Part shown: positions 6,216 through 12,697 of the stretch, piece by piece
Layout of the letters: each line of letters opens with the position of its first letter
Numbering within the stretch: the stretch's first letter is position 1
Source of the DNA: Clostridia bacterium
Lineage (GTDB): Bacteria > Bacillota > Clostridia > Christensenellales > DUVY01
Assembly: GCA_026001225.1 (NCBI GenBank)
Contig: BNZQ01000038.1
Location: 1 to 17,254 of the forward strand
DNA length: 17,254 bases
Direction: 5' to 3'
The notes under the pieces: generated by a model
Databases searched by the model: none
What the model was told of the DNA's origin: nothing
The model's input: the letters and a program-made list of their open reading frames with translations, nothing else
Program-made: the position numbers and the translations under genes

Positions 6216-8072
6216 ATGGCGACGGAATCTGTACGCTGTACAAACTGCGGTTACGAGGGCGGCAACTTTAAATTCGACGGGAAATTCGGGCGGTGTCCCG
6301 CTTGCCGCGGCATGTTCACGCTGAAACAGGCCGAAACGTTCGCCAAGGTCGATGTAGACCGCGCGAAGGACATTCAGAACCTGCGCAAGCTGTTGGCCGC
6401 CGCCGTTAAAAAGGACGATGTGCTGGGGATCGACTCCCACGCCGGAAAGATAAAGGAGCTTCTGCCGGAGGATTATACGGCGGGATATTATTACGCGTAC
6501 GCGCGAAAGCGGCGCGGTCAGCCCGCCTATATGGCGGACTTTTTGAAAACGGACGGCAAGGATATCGCGCCCGCCGAAAAGGAAGCGATATTGGAGCATC
6601 TGATCCGCGCGTCCGATTTGCGCGACAAATACGAGGTGAACGACTATATCGACGGTCTGGACGGTATAAACCGCGCCGTGTACATAAAACAAAACGACGC
6701 GGCTTACGCCGAAAAGAAAAGGACGGAGGAAAACTATGAGGACGTTCCGCGCGACGTGTTCGTCTGCCACCGCTCCAAAAACGCGGCGATCGCCGAGGCC
6801 GCCGTCAAGGCCCTGGAACGCGACGGCAACGCGTGTTGGATATCCACCCGCAACCTGCGCCCCAACGACGAAAAGAACTATTGGGACAGTATCCGCAAGG
6901 CGATCGTCAATTGTAAGCTTTTCCTCGTGATTTCCGGCGAGGCGGCGATGGTCAGCGCGGACTGTAAAGAGGAAATCAATATCGCGCGGGAGCTGAACAA
7001 GCCCCGTTTGGAATACAAAATCGACACGAGCGCGCACACGCCGCTGTTCAAATCGTTTTTCGACGGCGTGCAGTGGATCGAGGCGTGGGACGATCCGTCG
7101 GCTTCCTTGCACAAGCTGAGCAAGCGCGTGTTTTTAGAGCTGGACAACCTGCGGAACGGCAAAAAGGCGAACGAAACGGACAAGCTGGACGAGTTGAAAG
7201 ATTTGATCAGAAGCCAAACGGCTTCGGTTCCGACGGCCGCGGTCGGGCACGGCGGCGGCGCGAGTATCGCAAGCCTGCTCAAAAAAGCGCGGATCGAGCT
7301 GGGCGACGGGGATTACAAAAAAGCGGAACAGACCTGCGAGAGAATCGCCGAGATAGACCCCGAAAACGGCGAGCTGTGGGAATGCCGCTGGCTGATAGAA
7401 AACGAGGCTTCCGATTTGGACGCGCTGTCCCGAAGGGTTAAGGAGCTTTCGCAGAGCAGGAACTATCAAAAGGTGTTGCGGTTCGGAAGCGCGGCGGTCA
7501 AGGAACGCTGCACCGCCGCCGCGGATAAAGCGAAAAAGAATTTAGCGGCGAAGCAGGAAAGAGAGCGGATAAAGGCGGCCGAGGAAGCGGAGCGGCAACG
7601 GATAGCGGATGCCGAGGAAGCGGAGCGGCGGCGGGTAGAGGAAGCGAAGGAGGCGAAGCGGCGGGCCGAGGAAGCGGAACGGCGGCGGGTAGCGGATGCC
7701 GAGGCAGAAAAGCGGCGGGCCAAGGAAGCGGAACGGCAACGGATAGCGGATGCCGAGGCAGAAAAGCGGCGGCGGGTAGAGGAAGCGGAGGAGGCGAAGC
7801 GGAAGCGGCGGAGAACGAGACGCTATTGCATTGTTCCCGTCGTCGCGTTGGCGGGCGAGGTTCTCGCTTATATATTGGGGAACTTCACGTTTCTCGTGGT
7901 TTTCGGTGTGATTGCTGTCTACGGCGGCAATCTAACGAACATTATCGTCGTCGGCGTCATGCAAAAGAAACGGGGCGACAGAAAAGCCGCGATGTGGCTC
8001 TCTATCGGTTTAGGAGTCGCCGCTCTCTTTCTGTTCGCTCTCTTGATCCGTATACTTCCGAGCCAAATGTGA
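6216..8072 (+). CDS. Zinc ribbon-TIR-TPR-coiled coil-transmembrane protein
   Basis: 618 residues; AGGGAG lies 8 bases before ATG 6216. Order of parts: an N-terminal zinc ribbon (C8, C11, C27, C30), then a helical region ~40-170. A TIR domain (~178-300) opens with DVFVCHRSKNAA (180-191), followed by ACWISTRNLRPND and S247-C250-E253 in SADCKEEINIA. E253 sits where TIR NADases have their catalytic glutamate. A TPR-like region (~348-425) includes ARIELGDGDYKKAEQTC and ERIAEIDPENGELW. A long Arg/Glu/Ala coiled coil (~430-535) is built from repeated DNA units. Two or three membrane helices (~538-615) end the protein. Bacterial TIR domains typically degrade NAD+ or make cyclic-ADP-ribose signals in immunity; here the enzyme would be tethered to the membrane from the cytoplasmic side. 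Position between an SPFH scaffold and a protease gene suggests one complex (inference). Domain calls are firm, function is not. Confidence 0.85.
   Translation: MATESVRCTNCGYEGGNFKFDGKFGRCPACRGMFTLKQAETFAKVDVDRAKDIQNLRKLLAAAVKKDDVLGIDSHAGKIKELLPEDYTAGYYYAYARKRRGQPAYMADFLKTDGKDIAPAEKEAILEHLIRASDLRDKYEVNDYIDGLDGINRAVYIKQNDAAYAEKKRTEENYEDVPRDVFVCHRSKNAAIAEAAVKALERDGNACWISTRNLRPNDEKNYWDSIRKAIVNCKLFLVISGEAAMVSADCKEEINIARELNKPRLEYKIDTSAHTPLFKSFFDGVQWIEAWDDPSASLHKLSKRVFLELDNLRNGKKANETDKLDELKDLIRSQTASVPTAAVGHGGGASIASLLKKARIELGDGDYKKAEQTCERIAEIDPENGELWECRWLIENEASDLDALSRRVKELSQSRNYQKVLRFGSAAVKERCTAAADKAKKNLAAKQERERIKAAEEAERQRIADAEEAERRRVEEAKEAKRRAEEAERRRVADAEAEKRRAKEAERQRIADAEAEKRRRVEEAEEAKRKRRRTRRYCIVPVVALAGEVLAYILGNFTFLVVFGVIAVYGGNLTNIIVVGVMQKKRGDRKAAMWLSIGLGVAALFLFALLIRILPSQM
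7546..7806 (+). repeat. In-frame minisatellite encoding the coiled coil of the TIR protein
   Basis: Imperfect repeats of units such as GAGGAAGCGGAGCGG and TAGCGGATGCCGAGG. A 29-base stretch at 7690-7718 recurs exactly at 7744-7772, 54 bases (18 codons) later, and a diverged copy starts near 7603. All offsets keep the frame. Copy number could vary by slippage and change the length of the stalk between TIR and membrane. Confidence 0.8.
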
Positions 8073-8110
8073 CGTAAGGCATACGCAAATACCAACGGAG
8101 GAAAATATTT

Positions 8111-8872
8111 ATGGAGTGTCCCGTGTGCGGGGCCGGCCCGGTCAAGGTTTTGTCCGAGAGGGACGGCGTAAAGGAAATCAAATGCCCCTGCTGCCGTTAT
8201 ACCGGCGAGGCCGCGGACAAGCCGATCGCGCCCGTCCGTCAGGGCGTTTCGTCCGGCGAGGCGGTCTTTGAGAAAAACGAAAACGCCGTGATCGCGTTCC
8301 GCGCGGCGGCGGGCGGCGCGCAATGGAGCGGCTCCGGCTTTTTAATCGACCGCGCGGGCGGTTACGCGCTGACCAACGCGCACGTCGCGCTCGGCGGCGA
8401 CGGGCAAGCGCCCGACGCTATGAGCGCGCTGATCGCGGGCGAAAACGTTCCCGCCCGCGTCGTCTGCGCGGGCGATATGCGGACGGGCGCGGATTTGGCC
8501 GTCGTACAGTTGGAGCGGCTGCCCGCGCGGGCGGCGGATTCGCGCCTCGGGGATTCGGACGGGCTTAAAAACGGCGCGGCGGTGTTCGTGATCGGCAATT
8601 CGAAGGGCGAGGGCACGCGGATCAGCGGGGGCTTTGTAGGCGACAAGGGCCGCGTGATCGACGGCGCGGTGCGCATTCTGACCGACGCGGCGGTCAATCC
8701 GGGCAATTCCGGCGGGCCGATGTACGACGCCGAGGGCCGCGCGGTCGGCGTGGTGGTGTCCAAACGCAACGAGGCCGAGGCGATGGGTTACGCGATTCCG
8801 ATCAATTTCGCCAAGGACTTTATCCGCGCCGCGGAGCGGAAGATGGGTATCGGGATACGGTTTCGGGAATAA
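8111..8872 (+). CDS. Zinc ribbon-trypsin-like serine protease, cytoplasmic
   Basis: 253 residues with GGAGG eleven bases before ATG 8111. The N-terminus has a zinc ribbon (C3, C6, then C25 and C28). From residue ~55 it is an S1C/HtrA-type chymotrypsin-fold protease with the full triad: H91 in YALTNAHVAL, D128 in GADLAVVQLE, S200 in NPGNSGGPMYD. The oxyanion neighbourhood and GYAIPINFAKDFI are also typical of the DegP family. It lacks the signal peptide, membrane anchor and PDZ domain of ordinary HtrA proteases, so it should act in the cytoplasm. It is 38 bases after the TIR gene. Trypsin-like domains recur as effectors or processing enzymes in bacterial conflict systems. A plausible substrate is the exposed Arg-rich coiled coil of the TIR protein (inference). 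Confidence 0.88.
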   Translation: MECPVCGAGPVKVLSERDGVKEIKCPCCRYTGEAADKPIAPVRQGVSSGEAVFEKNENAVIAFRAAAGGAQWSGSGFLIDRAGGYALTNAHVALGGDGQAPDAMSALIAGENVPARVVCAGDMRTGADLAVVQLERLPARAADSRLGDSDGLKNGAAVFVIGNSKGEGTRISGGFVGDKGRVIDGAVRILTDAAVNPGNSGGPMYDAEGRAVGVVVSKRNEAEAMGYAIPINFAKDFIRAAERKMGIGIRFRE

Positions 8873-8912
8873 CGGGGATTTTCCACTACGCGCCGCATAT
8901 ATATAGTCCCGT

Positions 8913-9266
8913 ATGGATAAATTCGGCATGTATAAGAAGATACCCGCGCCGTCCGTTGCGCCCGACGAAAAAACCTTGAACGAGGCGCACGACTATACCG
9001 CCGCGCCCGATTATGCGGCGGGACGTAAGGGCGAGGAACCGGCAAAAAGCCGCGCGGCGGGGGAAACGGTAAAAACGAACGGGACGCCGCCGACGGCGGG
9101 GGAAACGCCCGAGCAGGTGGCGCGGCGGATCGCCGCCGCGAACGCAAACGGGACGCAGGAGAGTCCGCGGAAAAAGGCCGTTACGCCCGCGTTGCGCGCC
9201 TATTTGGACATGCAACGGCGGCACGCGCGGTTGTCGGAGGAGATCGATCGAAAGAATAAAAGCTGA
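8913..9266 (+). CDS. Hydrophilic, probably disordered protein of unknown function
   Basis: 117 residues, MDKFGMYKKIPAPSVAPDEK..., rich in Ala, Lys, Glu, Pro and Thr. The middle looks disordered and the end helical (ALRAYLDMQRRHARLSEEID). No cysteines, signal peptide or known motif. It lies 40 bases after the protease and 39 before veg. No Shine-Dalgarno precedes ATG 8913. Instead TATATA (8900-8905) ends seven bases before the ATG, the spacing expected for a -10 box of a leaderless transcript, though no good -35 is visible. It might therefore be expressed apart from the upstream run. Moderate confidence that it is a real gene. Confidence 0.6.
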   Translation: MDKFGMYKKIPAPSVAPDEKTLNEAHDYTAAPDYAAGRKGEEPAKSRAAGETVKTNGTPPTAGETPEQVARRIAAANANGTQESPRKKAVTPALRAYLDMQRRHARLSEEIDRKNKS

Positions 9267-9305
9267 CGTATACGCCTTTTAGGAATGGGAATAATTTCCT
9301 ATGTT

Positions 9306-9587
9306 ATGCGAAAAATTCAAAACGGCATCGAAGAGGTCAAGCGGGAAATCGCGCTTTTACAGGATATGCGGGTGAAAATGTATATCAATAAGGGCCGTAA
9401 GCGCATCGTCGTACTGACGGGCCGCGTCGTGGACGTGTATCCGTCGGTTTTTACGGTGCGGATCGAGGATTCCAAATCCCTCGAAATTCAATCCTATTCT
9501 TTTTCCGATGTTCTGACGGGCGACGTCCGCGTTAAAGCGGCCGGCGGCTATTCCTCGTCGTCGTCCTCCTCTTCCTCGTCCTCGTAA
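9306..9587 (+). CDS. veg: Veg family protein with poly-serine tail
   Basis: 93 residues from ATG 9306 (MRKIQNGIEEVKREIALL); ATG 9285 in the same frame would add seven residues but is too close to its AGGA. The core matches Bacillus subtilis Veg: MYINKGRKRIVVLTGRV, VYPSVFTVRI and QSYSFSDVLTGDV correspond to the Veg GRRK, TYPSVF and SYSYADILT blocks. Veg is a small beta-rich protein linked to biofilm control and, in Clostridia, often sits beside sporulation genes such as sipL. The core is normal length, but the protein ends in 11 consecutive serines. These 33 bases lie inside the acidic-tail coding end of the convergent gene, so the tail probably results from reading through that gene's GAG/GAC repeats antisense. 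Confidence 0.85.
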   Translation: MRKIQNGIEEVKREIALLQDMRVKMYINKGRKRIVVLTGRVVDVYPSVFTVRIEDSKSLEIQSYSFSDVLTGDVRVKAAGGYSSSSSSSSSSS

Positions 9588-10006
9588 TCCTCCTCGTCGG
9601 GATCGACGTATTCGAAATCATCTTCGCCCTCGTCCTCGAATTCCTCGTCGTCGTCCTCCATTTCCTCCTCTTTGGCAAGCTCCTCAAAGGAAACGTCCAA
9701 TTCTTCGAGCGGTTCGGGCTCCTCGTCGTCCAAAAAGTCGCGCCACGAATCGTCCTCATCGACGGACTCGCGCGCGCGGTCCTTTTGGCACATGAAGCAC
9801 ATTTCCTCGTCGGGATTCATATAATTGACGCGGCAAATCGGGCAGAGCTTTTCGGATTCCTCGTCCTCGTCGGGCAGCAACAGGCTGTCGCCGTTGGCTT
9901 TTAACGCCGCGTTGCAGATATCGCAATACCGCTGCTTTTTCGGTTTATAGTTCAGCTCGCAACGCGGGCACAGTTCGTATTCGATTTTATCGTCTTTCTT
10001 TTTCAT
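9548..10006 (-). CDS. Double zinc-ribbon protein with long acidic tail
   Basis: 152 residues from ATG 10006 (MKKKDDKIEYELCPRC). AAGG eight bases upstream fits; a TTG at 10012 would add two residues. Two CxxC...CxxC zinc ribbons: C13, C16, C28, C31 and C55, C58, C70, C73, joined by an acidic linker. From about residue 84 to the end the protein is mostly Asp and Glu, with a few hydrophobic blocks (WRDFLDDEE, LEELDVSFEELAKEEE). The ribbons recall those fused to the SPFH, TIR and trypsin proteins just upstream on the other strand, and the acidic tail may mimic nucleic acid or bind basic proteins. I do not recognise the family. It overlaps veg by 40 bases tail to tail. A strong promoter is found 228 bases upstream of the ATG. 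Confidence 0.8.
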   Translation of the reverse strand: MKKKDDKIEYELCPRCELNYKPKKQRYCDICNAALKANGDSLLLPDEDEESEKLCPICRVNYMNPDEEMCFMCQKDRARESVDEDDSWRDFLDDEEPEPLEELDVSFEELAKEEEMEDDDEEFEDEGEDDFEYVDPDEEDYEDEEEEDDDEE

Positions 10007-10029
10007 GTTCAATACCTTTTTTGTTTTTT

Positions 10030-10063
10030 GCGGGGAAAACTTTTTATAAAAAGTTTTCCCCGC
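10030..10063 (-). repeat. 16-bp perfect hairpin, twin of the one at 2641-2672
   Basis: GCGGGGAAAACTTTTT at 10030-10045 with its exact complement at 10048-10063, loop AT. It lies 24 bases upstream of the double zinc-ribbon gene start. It shares the GGGGAAACTTTTT / AAAAAGTTTCCCC design with 2641-2672, indicating a repeat family. An A-run rather than a U-run follows on the minus strand, so it is not a standard terminator in that direction. Confidence 0.6.
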
Positions 10064-10227
10064 GCCCTTTTCAAAAATTTTTAGCTATTCCTTATCTTAT
10101 GCGCCCGACCCGTAAGGGGAGGCGGACGGGTGCAAGCCGTTCGGCGTTTGCGGCAACGAACGGCACATAAAATTATATGCGCCAAAGCCGCAATAATTAT
10201 ACGCCGGAACGGCCTGTTTGAAAGTTC
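10064..10227 (-). ncRNA. Candidate structured RNA or long structured leader
   Basis: Downstream of a strong minus-strand promoter (10234-10262) the transcript would fold into three consecutive hairpins: 10182-10163 (GCGCATA...TATGTGC), 10164-10136 (GCCGTTCG...CGAACGGC) and 10131-10108 (ACCCGT...ACGGGT). The third loop reads CCGCCTCCCCTT, complementary to a Shine-Dalgarno, like the C-rich loops of Gram-positive regulatory RNAs. There is no ribosome-binding site for an encoded peptide. It could be a free sRNA or the 5' leader of the double zinc-ribbon gene. No known RNA family recognised. Confidence 0.35.
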
Positions 10228-10233
10228 GCACAT

Positions 10234-10262
10234 ATGATAGAGGAAAACGGCGGATAAGTCAA
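10234..10262 (-). promoter_or_regulatory. Sigma-A promoter upstream of the structured RNA / zinc-ribbon gene
   Basis: On the minus strand TTGACT (10262-10257), 17-base spacer, TATCAT (10239-10234). Transcription would start near 10227. Confidence 0.7.
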
Positions 10263-10392
10263 GCGTTTGAAGCAACATTTTTTTCATTCAACGGGCTTTT
10301 TTCTTTGAGTAAGCCGGTCAAAGGGTGTCCATCAAAAGAAAACCGCCCGACTGAAAAAGAAAGAAGCGGATAGAGATATGAGGAAAAAGCCC

Positions 10393-10420
10393 GTCATGGG
10401 TTCACTTCGTTCAGAATGAC
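10393..10420. repeat. GTCATTCTGA-type intergenic repeat
   Basis: GTCAT...ATGAC ends surround TTCACTTCGTTCAGA. The reverse complement begins GTCATTCTGAACGAAGTG, matching the copy at 12342 except for one base over that stretch. Only fragments of this short repeat are present. Confidence 0.55.
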
Positions 10421-10439
10421 ACGCGCATCATTCGGAAAG

Positions 10440-10471
10440 GCACGCGCGGGCGCGCGGCCGTGCGCTTTTTT
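10440..10471 (+). terminator. Terminator-like hairpin upstream of sipL
   Basis: GCACG at 10440-10444 pairs with CGTGC at 10459-10463, with further CGCG pairing inside, followed closely by TTTTTT (10466-10471). No plus-strand gene lies directly upstream, so it may simply insulate the sipL promoter that starts three bases later. Confidence 0.45.
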
Positions 10472-10473
10472 CA

Positions 10474-10503
10474 GTCATAAACCGCCGCATCCGCCCATAT
10501 AGT
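10474..10503 (+). promoter_or_regulatory. Sigma-E-like promoter of sipL
   Basis: GTCATAAA (10474-10481), 14-base spacer, CATATAGT (10496-10503). This fits the mother-cell sigma-E pattern (ATA at -35, CATANANT at -10) and would give mother-cell expression, as is known for SipL in Clostridioides difficile. The leader to ATG 10609 is about 95 bases. Confidence 0.55.
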
Positions 10504-10608
10504 AGAATAACCTTATAAATTCTTTTTCCCATCGCGGTTTTCTTTTGGACGGGCAATCGTGACGGGCGGTCGGAAAAGAAAAAAGCGATAGAAAAAGGAG
10601 CGAAAGTT

Positions 10609-12132
10609 ATGGCATTTGAACCTTTATACGACGTAGTCAAAGCGGACTATAAGAAGCGGTTGGGGTCGGCGCAGGCACTGATCGAATGCAAGCTGATCCC
10701 CGATGGCGGCGCGGCCGTGGCCAAGGTTTTGTCGATTTCCTGCGACGGCGGCGCGGCGGCGTGCGAGCTGCTGACGGGCGAGGCGCGCGTGTCGGGCCGC
10801 GTCAAATTCCGCGCGGTGTTCTTAAACGCCGAGGGCGGCGTCGGGGTCGTCGAATCCGGCGCGGATTTTTCCGAAAAGATCGCCGGGGAAGCGATCGCGC
10901 CCGGGATGCGCGCCGAGGCCGTTTGCGCGGTGCTGGACACCGACACGGTTTCGGTTTCGGCGGGGGAGATGAAGCTGTCCTGCCTGTTCGAGCTCGCGTT
11001 GTACGGACTGGCGAGCGAGCCTGTCGTCTGTTTCAAGGGCGCGGGCGGCGAGGTCTTTACCAATAAAGAGAAAATCGATTACCGCGTGTCGGCGGGGTGC
11101 GCCGACGAAAGCTTTACGGTGTCCGAGGAAAAACAAATCAAGGACAACGTAACGTCCGTCCTGCTGTGCGAGGGCGGCGCGCTCCTCAAAGAGGCCGTTT
11201 GCCTGACCGATGCGGTGCGCTTTGTCGGGTCGGCGTACTTAAACGCGCTGTGCGAAACCGAGGATAAAAGGCTGATCTCCTTGCCGATTCAAATCGATTT
11301 CGAACAGGAGGTCGCGGCGCGGGGCGTGCAAACGGGCTGCGACGCGCACGCCGACGTATGTATCAAGGCCGTGGACGTGCGGCTGGAAAAGGATTCGGAG
11401 AGCGATACGGCGGTTTTGCGCGTCGAGGCACAAGTCGCGGCGCGCGCCGAGGCGTATACCTCCGCGGAGGCCGAGTACGTTTCCGACGCCTTTTCGGTGA
11501 CCAACGAATTGAAAATAAACGCGGAGGATTTCCGCTTAAACCGGTATCTGTTCGGCAAGCCGTATAACGAAAAGATCGAGGGCAGCGCGGCGCTGGAGGC
11601 CGGTATGCCCTATATGGACACTATTTTGGCGTTGGCGGCTTCGCGCGTCAATGTGGCGGGGGCGTTCTGCGAGGCGGGCAAGATTCGGTTGGAGGGTGTG
11701 ATCGACACCTGCGTGATCTACCGCAACGCCGAAACCGATTCCAAAAACAGCGTGCAGGTCGAGCTGCCGTATTCGGTGACCTTGCCTTGCGACGGCGCGG
11801 AGGCGGGGGCGACGGCGATGGCCCGGGGCGTTGTGACCGACATCTCGGCGCGGCCCAAACGCGGCGCGGAGGTCGAGATTTCGGCGCGGATCGGCTTTAA
11901 CGCGGACGTGTACGGGACGGCGGCGGGCCGGTGCGTCAAAGAAATCGAGCTGGGCGCGCCGCGCGCGGCCGCGCCGGCGGCGGTCGCGGTCTATATCACG
12001 CGCAAAGGGGAAACGCTGTGGGACGTGGCCAAGGCCCTCCGGACAACGCCCGAATCCATTATGACGTTCAATCCCGCGCTGAAAGTGCCGCTCGAGGGCA
12101 AGGAGCGGGTGCTGGTGTATCGGAGGATATAG
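10609..12132 (+). CDS. sipL: SipL-like spore coat morphogenetic protein (SPOCS/DUF3794 and LysM)
   Basis: 507 residues, close to the ~517 of C. difficile SipL. AAAGGAG precedes ATG 10609 at good distance. Residues ~1-450 form the SPOCS/DUF3794 region, with at least two related segments: GSAQALIECKLIPDGGAAVAK and KIRLEGVIDTCVIYRN, the latter followed by QVELPYSVTLPC. A linker of Ala/Pro leads to a C-terminal LysM domain at ~461-507 (VYITRKGETLWDVAKALRT, ESIMTFNP). In C. difficile SipL binds SpoIVA through LysM and is needed to attach the coat around the forespore. No signal peptide is present, consistent with a mother-cell cytoplasmic role. A sigma-E-like promoter lies ~105 bases upstream, and veg nearby supports the assignment. 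Confidence 0.9.
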   Translation: MAFEPLYDVVKADYKKRLGSAQALIECKLIPDGGAAVAKVLSISCDGGAAACELLTGEARVSGRVKFRAVFLNAEGGVGVVESGADFSEKIAGEAIAPGMRAEAVCAVLDTDTVSVSAGEMKLSCLFELALYGLASEPVVCFKGAGGEVFTNKEKIDYRVSAGCADESFTVSEEKQIKDNVTSVLLCEGGALLKEAVCLTDAVRFVGSAYLNALCETEDKRLISLPIQIDFEQEVAARGVQTGCDAHADVCIKAVDVRLEKDSESDTAVLRVEAQVAARAEAYTSAEAEYVSDAFSVTNELKINAEDFRLNRYLFGKPYNEKIEGSAALEAGMPYMDTILALAASRVNVAGAFCEAGKIRLEGVIDTCVIYRNAETDSKNSVQVELPYSVTLPCDGAEAGATAMARGVVTDISARPKRGAEVEISARIGFNADVYGTAAGRCVKEIELGAPRAAAPAAVAVYITRKGETLWDVAKALRTTPESIMTFNPALKVPLEGKERVLVYRRI

Positions 12133-12138
12133 GCCGCG

Positions 12139-12173
12139 GAGCGGAACGGTCGAGGATTTAACCGCCGCGCTCC
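12139..12173 (+). terminator. Hairpin after sipL
   Basis: CGGAGCG pairs with CGCTCCG, with an inner CGGT/ACCG stem, starting about seven bases after the sipL stop. Only a weak T-rich tract follows (TCTTTCTTTT from 12187), so termination efficiency is uncertain. Confidence 0.45.
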
Positions 12174-12341
12174 GGTTATCGATGCGTCTTTCTTTTATAG
12201 GAAAAGAAAGGGGTAGAAAGAGAGGTAGGCCTACTTTCTTTTATACTAAAAGAAAAACGCCGAGAAAAATTTGGGGGGAGGTTGCGATTCATCCCCCAAA
12301 CCCCCTCTAAACGCGTAAAGGCGGATTGCATTGCGCAATTT

Positions 12342-12371
12342 GTCATTCTGAATGAAGTGAAGAATCGCAAC
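12342..12371. repeat. GTCATTCTGA-type intergenic repeat
   Basis: Starts GTCATTCTGAATGAAGTG and continues AAGAATCGCAAC, the fullest copy of the family in this window. Related pieces are at 4545-4576, 10393-10420, and around 12498-12507 and 12564-12573. Confidence 0.55.
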
Positions 12372-12654
12372 CGATAAAAAATTCCCCTCCCTCGGAGAGG
12401 TTGCCGACTTTATCAGTTTATCACATTCAAAAAATTCCGTACGGAATATTCAATAATATTGAGCGAATCGGTTGAGATTGCCGCGCATCATTTTATTCGG
12501 CTCGCAATGACATACAAAGGACGGCGCGGGCCGACGCACGCTGCCGGCCCCTACGGCGTTCCTCTGAATGACACAAGACGGCGGGGGTGTTTTTAGAGTT
12601 GCAACCGATTAGAGACGATAAAGTAAAACTGTACAAAGTAAAACCGATTTTAAG

Positions 12655-12697
12655 TCCGACCGAATTTTTATGCAATAAAAATTCGCGTTTGGTCGGA
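12655..12697. repeat. Nested hairpin downstream of rsmG
   Basis: Outer arms TCCGACC (12655-12661) and GGTCGGA (12691-12697) enclose a 10-bp inner stem GAATTTTTAT/ATAAAAATTC (12662-12684). It may serve as the rsmG terminator or be a mobile repeat; several GCGAAGCG-type short repeats lie between it and rsmG. Confidence 0.5.

Larger units (their letters stand above)
10007..10608. other. 602-base intergenic region with no protein gene
   Basis: I see no convincing protein gene; a 68-codon minus-strand frame at 10081-10287 runs across the promoter there and is discounted. The region holds a 16-bp hairpin, a candidate structured RNA with its promoter, a GTCATTCTGA-type repeat, a terminator-like hairpin, and a sigma-E-like promoter for sipL. 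A 13-base exact inverted repeat (AAAAGAAAACCGC at 10334-10346, complement at 10534-10546) brackets the last three and may mark a MITE-like element. Confidence 0.6.

Noticed and set aside
6207..7112. 301-codon minus-strand frame opposite the TIR gene
   Set aside because: The plus strand encodes an obvious zinc ribbon and TIR domain; the reverse product is a His/Val/Arg-rich shadow.
7546..7806. The short repeats were considered as a CRISPR array
   Set aside because: Units are directly adjacent, imperfect and in frame, with no spacers; they encode a coiled coil.
10081..10287. 68-codon minus-strand frame MKKMLLQTLDLSAVF...
   Set aside because: The sigma-A promoter at 10234-10262 lies within it, so the transcript would begin after its start codon; no ribosome-binding site for internal starts.
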